DNA from: Patiria miniata
Lineage: Eukaryota; Echinodermata; Asteroidea; Valvatida; Asterinidae
DNA length: 64,000 bases
Assembly (NCBI RefSeq): GCF_015706575.1
Contig: NW_024037047.1
Location: 927,632-991,631, forward strand
Direction of reading: 5' to 3'
The notes under the pieces were generated by a model. That model did not search any database and was not told the origin of the DNA. It saw only the letters and a list, made by a program, of their open reading frames with translations. This document shows positions 57,401 through 64,000 of the stretch, one piece after another; within the stretch, counting starts at the first letter, position 1; every line of letters begins with the position of its first letter. The translations under genes were made by a program, and so were the position numbers.

Positions 57401-60400
57401 TTGCATGATAAGTTTCGGCGGCCACTGTTCCACCTTCAGGGTGCTCTCTGGTCCGACTGTCACATGACACTTGTGAGTACGAGTGATCTTAGCTTCAGGG
57501 GCGGCCATCTTGGGGCGCTGGAGAGACAGCAGAAAACAAAAATACACATATTAATTAGAATAATTATTATAATACACTAGCATCAGTTTCCTTTCGTGGT
57601 TTATCTGCAGATTTGTACTAAAAAGCCTCTCTGAGTGATCCCCGTTTGCTATTTCCCAGGTTTGCAGCATTGCTGATGTTGCTAGCATCGTGACTTTAAG
57701 GCGTGATTCCTAGCCTTTAGTCAAGTCCCACGCGCCTATACCCGGACCATCTGGACAAGTAACGCACCCCGGATGCTGGCACGTAAAAAGACTAGCACGA
57801 GCGGCGAAGCCGCGAGGGCCTTTACTATCTCATGGAACTTATCACTTATTCATTTATTCACGTAATATAAATCAAGCAATATAAACCAATCATCTCACGG
57901 TGGTTTGCGGTTACCAGCAACAGCAACCACACCATGGCGCACGTGCTGTTTGGCGCCAGACGACGGCTGATTTGCGTTAGTAATTCTGCATTTTCATTGG
58001 TCAGTTCACAACGGGTAATGTATTATGCATGTCTACCAAATCGGTAGACAAATGTAAAGGAAAACGTAAGCGTTCTCCACGAGATGGTAAAGGCCCTCGC
58101 AGCTCGCCGCTTGTGCTAGTCTTTTTACGTGTCAGCATTCGGGGTGCATCACATGTCCGGGTAAGTGCGTGGGACTTGACTAAAGGCTACGTGATTCCTG
58201 GCTACATGGCATATACATGTACAAGTTTATGGCATAGGAATAGCGTCCCTTGAGCAAAGACATTGACGAAATTGGGGAACCGCCAATATAGGGCTGAATA
58301 GAGCACCAGAACGGCAATCCAGAGGTCGCAGGTTCAAACCCCGCTCCAGTCAATTTCTTTGTTCAACTTTAAAAAAAATTACAACGAAGTTCAAGATAGA
58401 TAATGCTCTTATCATTGATTAGGACTCTATTAAGTCAACCTCCATGCCCTCACCACTGACGAATGCGTCAGGCGAGCGCTGCGGAGGGAATACTGAAGGT
58501 TTTTTTATGTTGAGCATTGGACTGACTCTCCATGCCCGCTCAACAGCTGCTGTTTGCAACTAGAGCTAAACTTGAATGAATGAATGAATGAATGCCAATG
58601 CATCAAAATCCATCGGGGGTTTGGAGGATTTCGCAGTATTGGGAAAACTATTGGTGGATTTTGAAGGATGTACGTAGGATCCTACAAAACACAATGTTAG
58701 GCTCATGCAACGTTCAAGGCAATCTTCCTGAAACCTTTCTAAAACTTCCGAATCCACCACAGTGTTGGAACCCTTTCACACTCTTTGCAATCTTAACTTC
58801 CAAGGGGCTCAGAGCCCTATGAATAGTCCTACAAAATCCTTTGGTGGATTTTGTCGGATCCAGGAGGCTGGGTTAATGATTACACTGACCTCATGCCATT
58901 CCAGTTGCCCACGCCACACCACCGTGCTGATCTGGCCTGGTTGAATACCCGCCATTTGCTGCTGCTGCTGTTGCTGCTGCACAGCAATGGACTCTACAGG
59001 CTGACAGTTACAAATGAAGGAATGGGAAATGCCACGTTAGTTTTTTCTGTTTTCAGTTGTTGTGGGTAAAATACCGGTAGGAATGCATGCTTGCTTAGGA
59101 AAGGAGAAAGGTTAGATAGTGTAGATCATTATTCAGTTGTGCTTTAATAGCCCTAACAGTCCTGAATCCTCCAATTTCAATACGATTTTGCACACCCCCT
59201 AGGGAGCTAGGGTTAAGGGAATAACAGTGTGAGGAGCCGATATTTCGTGAGGAGTCACTGATATTTGTGACTCGAGTCGAGTCGAGTCGAGTCATTAGGT
59301 CAAGAAAGTTGAGTGCTTTTTCCGAGTGTGTGGGCCTGCTAATTCGGAAATCTCCTAGAGGTTTTGTGAACAGCATGTAATGAATATATTTAAAAAAAAA
59401 AAATCATAAAGTTGCTGCGCTTAATTTTCAGATGCCACTTTTTTGCCAACGTTAACTTTTTGTCGACAATGGTTCATTGTTCTCATTCTCTTGGCAGGTT
59501 AAAGCCCTTGACAGTTATAAAATACTGCTACACACTCCAACAGCCCGTAGTATTGATCACCGCACTGGCATGCTTAAATATATAGTCCATCATTTGTAAT
59601 TTGTGCATTTTGTTCGTTTGAAGCAACAAGTCTCACCTCAGCTTCAGCTGTATATTACGAGTAAAACAGCATTCTAGGATCTCAATTTTAAATCAAAAGT
59701 TGCTGAATCATATTTTGAATTGTTTTGAATTGCAGCTACATGTATGCGCGATGTCGCGCACTGATCCGACTAATTATAGCAACTGCGCACATGCCAATGC
59801 TTGCGCGCGCTGCGCCGAATAACAAAACGAACTACTAATTAAAATTTTCCTACGGTGCATCTTAAGACGCACCGTTGGAAAGGCCTTCTTTCGTTGATTA
59901 CTTCAAAATGACAGCTTGCCAGAAAGAATAATTTCACAGGGAGTTTAGTCCCCTTACTATCTTTCAACCAAGTATGTTTTTTCAACAATAATACGCCAGT
60001 TACTTTTTCGGATGGCTGCAAATGATGGACTATAGCTTTAACATGCAACTTTTGAGCAGCGTGGCATGGAGTTGTAGCTGGAGCGTGTAAAATTTGATCG
60101 GCGAGTTTTGATGATTCAAATATTCGGTCAAACACAGTTTCGAATAATCAAATAATACTATTAAGTGAATAAAATGTGACCTGTTCTGTCAAAATCTGAC
60201 TTTTCTGTGCATAAGGTCGAAAATGATATTTTTACATATTGTTAACATATGTTCTTTTTTCTTTTTAATAGGTGGTTTAATTTTTGAAACCTGTCATTCC
60301 TGGGCAGAGTTATGCTATTTTGAAGTTCATTGTGTCGAAAAGTAGAAAACGGAGAAAATGGTCACGAACGTCACAAAACAGTTATTTCTTTAACTGATAT

Positions 60401-62097
60401 ACCTTATCAAAATCATCAAAAATAGTATAAGTAGAGTTCAAATTAGGGTTTCAAACTTTTATAATATAGTTTAGACATGTTTAGACAGGATTACAAATAT
60501 GCAAAAATTTGAAAATCGAAATTTCAACCTCTGCCCAGAAGCGTCTGCTTTTGACTGAACAGGTCACAAATGTGTACTTGGAAGGTATTACACATTGTGT
60601 TTCAGATTGGTTGGAGTCTGGAATGCTGATCATTACCCCAGGCGAATCCCATTCATAAATACCTTTTTCATCAAAAGAACAAATCGTTTCGGTCCAAAAA
60701 TTTAAAATCAGTCAAAACTAGACGTTGCCAACCATTTTGTTCAACAATTTGACTTCAAATTTTATGAAACACCCCTCTGACTGTAATATGGAGTGTCCCT
60801 CTACAACTCCTTACCTTATAAGGAGATTGGCGCGCCTCACGCGTACTGTGCGATGTAGCGCAAAACGCAGTTGGGCTGGTGTAGTGTGAATTTCGGACAA
60901 TGAAATATATTGAATCACGGTAGTATTGCGCGCGCATGCCTAGCTACGTGAGGATTGTGAACGTTCAACCACTAAAACAGTAAAAGGCACTGGATTTCAT
61001 AGGAGTCCACATTTCATGTGACACTGGAAAAGTGTTTAAGACCAGCCAGCTGATGTCTTTATCAACCGTTTAAGACCGGGCACGTGACGGGCTCTCGACC
61101 AATTGGAATTGGTATACTGTTTTAGGTACTTATGATTTATTATTATAGAACGCTGATTCCTTGTACAGTGGAACGCCGCTATACCGAACATTCGGCTATA
61201 CCAAACATCATCCTTGGCTCCCGGTTTTAATGTACAAAATATACCGAATATCGTTGTTGAAAAAAGTCAACAGATTAAAAAAAACTATACCGGTTGTACA
61301 TGTACATGTATTAAACACTGTTTGGGTCACTTTTAATTCCCGAACATCAAACCACCCATGGTTACATCGTGTTTGAATGTTGAAGAGCGATAGATGGATA
61401 TTATTTCCCCAAGGAATAAAAGGGAAAACCACCCGTTGCTAAAGTATTAAACACTGTTTGCTTAAGTATTAAACACTGTTTGGGCCACTTTTAATTCCCG
61501 AACATCAAACCATCCATGTTTACATCGTGTTTGAATGTTGAAGAGCGATAGATGGCTATTATTTCCCCAAGGAATAAAAGGGAAAACCACCCGTTGCTAA
61601 AGTTTTGTGACAACTCCTCGTGCGGCGGTGGGATGTGAGAAATACCAGTTCAGTGACTTTACTATGGTAGGTCAAAAGAGTCAAAATCGCTATACCGAAC
61701 AATCGTTATTACTTTCTGTGAAACCTACGATGTTGGTTATAGCAGCTGTACTGGGTTTGTTTACCCACAGAAATGCCAGTTTTTATTGTTTTTTTTTGTG
61801 AAAACTCCTCAGATGAACGCTTACCGGTACCAGTGAACCCATTCCCATAGACGGCTGCTGCGATGATACTAGCTGCTGCTGCTGCTGTTGTTGCTGAAGC
61901 ATCGGGTTGACAACGCCAATGGGTGTAGGCTGTTGCTGCTGGATACCGGTGACTGCGGCGGAGGGAACCAGTGACGACTGCCCTTGTTGTTGTTGTTGTT
62001 GTTGTTGCTGCTGCAGTGTCGTGTTTATGGTTGATGGTGTACTTGGCGTGGGGCCTGGTATGCCAGGTATACTACCGGTAGGTTTGACTGGCATACG
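47356..62097 (-). CDS. MED25: Mediator complex subunit 25, C-terminal two thirds (5' end outside window)
   Basis: Nine exons join in one frame (1776 bases, 591 residues plus TGA) with consistent splice phases: 62097-61825, 59000-58890, 57517-57380, 55570-55457, 54337-54152, 52300-52022, 51607-51432, 49585-49393 and 47661-47356. Order: Gln/Pro linker; ACID domain starting VVWRGQLEWHE, with HVTVGPESTLKVEQWPPKLI, FQFPEQGNDPDAMRAL, IRILMLLYSQRKSMFIGFIP; Gly/Ser/Gln-rich tail; NPQLRHLLMNQPP, the LxxLL box at the place of human MED25 'NPQLRSLL'; and a Gln-rich last exon ending LSLFDLLK. MED25 is a Mediator tail subunit: its N-terminal VWA domain anchors it to Mediator, the ACID domain receives activators, and LxxLL meets nuclear receptors. 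The VWA exons are not in the window. No AATAAA was seen within 1 kb after the stop; one lies at 46352-46347. Confidence 0.92.
47662..48537. other. MED25 intron with GA-rich stretch
   Basis: No gene. A purine-rich, loosely repetitive run with many 'agggtagggta' type motifs spans 47930-48170. Confidence 0.5.
48548..49096. mobile_element. Mutator-like MITE with 9-bp target duplication
   Basis: Perfect inverted ends of about 50 bases starting TTCGCTCGTACCCCCCGCCC enclose 549 bases. TGTTTGTAA flanks both sides exactly (48539-48547, 49097-49105). A 9-bp duplication with long TIRs suggests Mutator/MULE. Non-coding. Confidence 0.82.
49393..49585 (-). CDS. MED25: MED25 tail exon with LxxLL box
   Basis: One base plus 64 codons, which completes the phase-2 donor before it; acceptor CATTGAAG, donor CCG|GTAAGA. 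Gln run, four Pro, PAPGQAGGTGGPTPAQSQQL, then NNPQLRHLLMNQPP. The phase fit fixes the acceptor over the alternative CAG a few bases later. Confidence 0.85.
49590..50700. other. MED25 intron, no feature recognised
   Basis: No coding or RNA signal recognised in this intron segment, apart from a loose repeat of 'ggatgcccaactaggaactg' near 49735-49840. Confidence 0.4.
50735..51275. repeat. Repeat bounded by AAAGTGTGGATTCGTAATTC motifs
   Basis: The motif 'aaagtgtggattcg' or its complement occurs at about 50742, 50775, 50795 and 51253. Inside, the minus strand has an ORF (51139-50738) with the acidic stretch MDSSDDDFFLTKSRFCSESG, and the segment 51080-51220 is shared with 4760-4900 and 9950-10080. 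Possibly a transposon remnant with a first exon. Confidence 0.5.
51432..51607 (-). CDS. MED25: MED25 tail exon (MAKNRELQQ, Gln-rich)
   Basis: 58 codons plus two bases, acceptor TGTTGGTGCAG, donor AG|GTAGGT (phase 2). RFMEMAKNRELQQLKKQQQL, then mixed Gln/Leu; a coiled-coil tendency is likely. Confidence 0.82.
51668..51950 (+). mobile_element. tRNA-derived SINE in a MED25 intron
   Basis: B box GGTTCGAACCG, then 'cttgggcaagacactttac', 'cacccaggtgtataaatggg' and tail 'agcgctttgagaccttt'. The A box is eroded. Confidence 0.72.
52022..52300 (-). CDS. MED25: MED25 tail exon (Gly/Ser/Gln-rich)
   Basis: 93 codons, acceptor TCTCCATAG, donor CAG|GTTAGT. QAMGPGGQLQARQFPTPVN, Gln run, SMPGSTNISTMGMSSVPSTA, Gly-rich stretch, Gln run. 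Confidence 0.82.
52430..52640. mobile_element. MITE family 2, fragment
   Basis: From 'gaaatttccaaaaatgtgtc' to 'gcaaatggtgcactctacct', corresponding to one half of the family. Confidence 0.55.
52843..53155 (-). mobile_element. tRNA-derived SINE, family II, copy 2
   Basis: Near-identical to 23640-23985, including GGTTCGAATCC on the minus strand and the body 'ccctccggttttcctccctc'. Confidence 0.8.
53443..54150 (+). mobile_element. SINE family III split by repeat R53
   Basis: The 5' part (53443-53677, B box GGTTCAAGTCC) and the 3' part (54018-54150, 'aatgtttcattggcccaatg' and tail 'tagcgccttgagcaccaat') belong to one SINE. The block 53678-53970 between them matches 27298-27590. Confidence 0.7.
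54152..54337 (-). CDS. MED25: MED25 ACID exon 4
   Basis: 62 codons, acceptor GTGATTGACAG, donor ATG|GTAAAT. AGSVHFPTDVPCNIRILMLL, YSQRKSMFIGFIPNDQAGFV, then a basic helix. The acceptor abuts a tandem repeat array (54345-55052). Confidence 0.92.
54345..55052. repeat. Tandem array of AGTCAATCAC-type units
   Basis: About 65-70 units of roughly 10-11 bases (AGTCAATCAC, AGTCAGTCAC, AGTCCATCAC with A or T between), with higher-order repeats of about 110-180 bases (for example 54720-54830 and 54858-54970). Directly upstream of the MED25 ACID exon 4 acceptor on the minus strand. Confidence 0.9.
55457..55570 (-). CDS. MED25: MED25 ACID exon 3
   Basis: 38 codons, acceptor CTCAATGCAG, donor TTT|GTAAGT. 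QGLSTLLCSSQQVGFQFPEQ then GNDPDAMRALMKVMQSSF. Confidence 0.92.
55783..57268. mobile_element. TIR element related to the minisatellite-bearing element
   Basis: Left 'gggaacgtcacaaaagtcag' + 'aatgcttggaacgttcc' and right 'gggaacgttccgacttttgc' are inverted. At 55980-56010 one unit like the 22-bp repeat occurs ('acacagcgcatacctgatgg' + 'gaacac'). The interior 56050-57200 is unrelated filler, perhaps a nested insertion. Confidence 0.6.
57380..57517 (-). CDS. MED25: MED25 ACID exon 2
   Basis: 46 codons, acceptor TCTCTCCAG, donor TTG|GTAAGA. RPKMAAPEAKITRTHKCHVT, VGPESTLKVEQWPPKLIMQL, IPQQLL; close to human MED25. Confidence 0.92.
57702..58193. mobile_element. TIR element with ends of about 130 bp
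   Basis: 'cgtgattcctagcctttagt' through 'gtaaaaagactagcacgagc' at the left pairs with the complementary run ending 'aaaggctacgtgattcc' at the right. 492 bases. Confidence 0.78.
58270..58880. other. MED25 intron segment with tRNA-like 3' scrap
   Basis: At 58320-58355 'gaggtcgcaggttcaaaccc' resembles a tRNA T-arm, probably a SINE scrap. 'tttggtggattttg' motifs recur around 58610-58860. No gene on the plus strand. Confidence 0.4.
58890..59000 (-). CDS. MED25: MED25 ACID exon 1
   Basis: 37 codons, acceptor GTAACTGTCAG, donor GAG|GTCAGT. PVESIAVQQQ, a short Gln run, then MAGIQPGQISTVVWRGQLEW + HE. Confidence 0.88.
59579..60042. mobile_element. MITE family 2, inverted copy
   Basis: Ends 'tatagtccatcatttgtaat' and 'gcaaatgatggactatagct'; the interior ('aactccctgtgaaattattc' complement) matches 9058-9586. 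Confidence 0.75.
60174..60576. mobile_element. TIR element (TGACCTGTTC ends)
   Basis: 'tgtgacctgttctgtcaaaa' and 'ttttgactgaacaggtcaca' enclose about 400 AT-rich bases. Confidence 0.65.
61166..61752. mobile_element. pogo/Tigger-like element with internal duplication
   Basis: Left end TACAGTGGAACGCCGCTATA and right 'ggttatagcagctgtactg' resemble pogo-type ends. A block of about 135-155 bases ('tattaaacactgtttgg' to 'cacccgttgctaaagt') is duplicated in tandem (61308-61442, 61464-61602). Confidence 0.6.
61825..62097 (-). CDS. MED25: MED25 linker exon (Gln/Pro-rich)
   Basis: 91 codons, acceptor AAAGGCCAG, donor CCG|GTAAGC. RMPVKPTGSIPGIPGPTPST, two Gln runs, ends SMGMGSLVP. Confidence 0.78.
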
Positions 62098-62252
62098 CTG
62101 GCCTTTATTTGTAAACAAATAAACAGACAAACAAACAAACAAACAAACTTTGAAAATTCTTCTAGTGCCATGTAAATTTTAAAGGTAAAACACAACATTT
62201 GCTTTTGCTGTAAATTTAAATGGATGGATTTGGGGGAGTGCTTTATAGCAAA

Positions 62253-62708
62253 TATGTGACCTGCCGTATCATAATGAAGAATAACCCCCACTTTTGACTT
62301 TTCAAGTTATCGGTACATACATTATGTTAAAACGCAAATCATTGGCAAACCAATGATACCAAAATTATTTATGTAGCTTAATTTATTCCAAAGATATGCT
62401 ACAGGAACTTCAACACTGTCTCGCCGAATTTCGCCAACCTCATTTCGACCTCACGGCTTTGAAAAAAGAAATACGCATTGCGCCGACAACGGCAGTGAAA
62501 AACGTGAACTTCAGTTTCCAACTTTTGGGGATATTTTTCGGGGGAACAAAATAGTGTGAATCTTGGATACCTTGGCTACTCAAAAATAAGAAAACACCGA
62601 TATTGATTTTGACATGATCTTTTTAGTGAATGTAACTTCGGGCATTGATTACTGAACACGTGGTTTTGGGGGACATTCCTCATTTTGCCACAGTATGTCA
62701 CATATGTG
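62253..62708. mobile_element. TIR family 3, copy 1
   Basis: 'tatgtgacctgccgtatcat' at the left and 'gccacagtatgtcacata' at the right; shares 'ggggacattcctcattttgc' with copy 2 at 63140-63517. Confidence 0.7.
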
Positions 62709-63139
62709 ATATGCTCCACAAAAAAGGGTATTAAGTCACGCTGTGCATTATCATGTGATGGCATGCTCAACGTTGAGAGGGTGGAAATTTCGTCAAAATG
62801 TGATTTTCATTTTTTGTCATGAAGGACATCTTTAATATCTAAAGTTTCAGGGTTAATTCACAGAAATGTTGATTTCGATGAATAAATAGGGAAAAAAAAC
62901 TACAATTTTGAGTGCATCTTGCCCACATCTACAACAGAGCCAGGTATTTTAAAGCCCGTTTTCTCAATTGTGTAATTTGAACTCCAAGGAAGTAATTCAT
63001 GTGCAAATACGTCATATGTCCAGAATGAAAGGGGCCATGGAGCTCTATTAAATATCAAATGAAAGCTTACATTGTGGGCTTTCCAACCATGTATATAAAT
63101 CAATTTCACTTTTTTGCAACATAACACCCTTTTCCGCGG

Positions 63140-63517
63140 AATGGGTCACATATGTGACCTGCCATAGCACAATGAGGAATATCCCCACCTTTGACTTTCA
63201 CATTATGTGCATGATGTTGAAGCGCAAATCTTTGGCTTTCCAATGGTACCAAATTTATTTCTGTAGCTTAATTTATTCCAAAGATAATGACAAAGGAACT
63301 TCAGCAGTGTCCCGCCAAGTTTCGGCAGTGAAAAACATTCTTAAGTTTTTCCACTTTTTGGGGCATTTTTTTCCCCATACCTTGGCTACTCAAAAATACA
63401 AAAAAAAATCAATATCGATTTTGACAAGATTTTTCTAGTATATTCGGCTTTGGGCATTGATTACTCAAAACAAGGTTTTGGGGGACATTCCTCATTTTGC
63501 CTCAGTAGGTCACATAT
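63140..63517. mobile_element. TIR family 3, copy 2
   Basis: 'catatgtgacctgccatagc' and 'gcctcagtaggtcacata' form the ends; 'gtagcttaatttattccaaa' is shared with copy 1. Confidence 0.7.
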
Positions 63518-63589
63518 TCTTTACTCTGACCTTTTGTTTTCATGAAAGTTTTCATGGGTGCCAGAAAAAAAACAAGAGTAAATGGTGTT

Positions 63590-63840
63590 CTTGTAGTCTG
63601 GTTCCCTGTTCCGATGCTTCAGACGAAACACAACAATTTATAGGCATCAGGGAATTGACAGGTCAGGGAATCAGACTAGCTGGCTTGCACTCGTTCCAGG
63701 GATATGTGTTTTTTTTCCATCGGTGATTCGGCCGAACCATTGTGGAAAATGACACAAAATTTCACTTTTCTTGAGAATGTCAGCATACCGGGCACAACAA
63801 TTTCACAGGATGCTTGAGACTGACTATTATTCACTTCCAG
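63590..63840. mobile_element. MITE family 1, fragment
   Basis: Inner palindrome 'gtagtctggttccctgttcc...gggaatcagactagc' and the adjoining 'cacttttcttgagaatgtca' are kept; the ends are missing. Confidence 0.6.
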
Positions 63841-63862
63841 TCACGTGTGGTTTAGCCGTAGG

Positions 63863-64000
63863 CATGTGTGGTCTAACAGTAAAGCATACGATTCATGATC
63901 GTGAGATTGTTGGTTCGGGCCCGGTGCGGCCATGCGTGTTGTGCCCTTGAGTAAGGCGCTTTACCTCAACTACTCCTCTCAACCCAGGTGTTAAATGGGT
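63863..64000 (+). mobile_element. tRNA-derived SINE, cut by window end
   Basis: A-box-like TGGTCTAACAG, B box GGTTCGGGCCC, then 'ccttgagtaaggcgctttac' and 'aacccaggtgttaaatgggt'. Confidence 0.7.

Overview
The window is animal genomic DNA with exon-intron genes, long introns and very dense short mobile elements. It holds no bacterial-type operon, no CRISPR array and no rRNA. Gene content (Mediator subunit 25, activator-interaction domains with CAG/CAA glutamine tracts, a stanniocalcin-like secreted protein), tRNA-headed SINEs and the number of TIR/foldback elements suggest a marine invertebrate, possibly a deuterostome such as an amphioxus, hemichordate or echinoderm. The species cannot be fixed from the sequence.

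The main theme is a minus-strand series of MED25-type ACID (PTOV) domains, each split over four exons. From right to left: (1) the 3' two thirds of a MED25 gene (62.1-47.4 kb): a Gln-rich linker, one ACID domain ('A type') and a Gln-rich tail with LxxLL motifs. Its nine exons join in frame to 591 residues and a stop; the VWA half would lie right of the window. (2) A four-exon 'B type' ACID domain with its own ATG (30.6-25.2 kb). (3) A second A-type ACID domain (22.1-16.0 kb) whose third exon has an 8-bp deletion, followed by a decayed copy of the MED25 last exon (about 12.9 kb). (4) A second B-type ACID domain with its own ATG (4.3-0.55 kb), running off the left edge. The order A-B-A-B, the all phase-0 ACID exons and shared intron sequence between the two B copies suggest that MED25 was duplicated into PTOV1-like (two-ACID) genes and that the unit was duplicated again.

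Between MED25 and the first B copy, on the plus strand, is a single-exon gene (40835-42022) with TATA box and poly(A) signal. It encodes a secreted Cys-rich protein whose core has the cysteine spacing of stanniocalcin.

The rest is mobile and repeat DNA: MITE-like elements with readable target-site duplications (8-bp hAT-like, 9-bp Mutator-like, TTAA piggyBac-like, TAA Harbinger-like), pogo-like elements, at least four SINE families, an L1-type ORF1 relic broken by a pogo-like insertion, a 22-bp minisatellite inside a TIR element, a 97-bp satellite, a tRNA-derived foldback, a 950-bp foldback, and a family of long hairpins that keep loop and tips while the stems differ from locus to locus.
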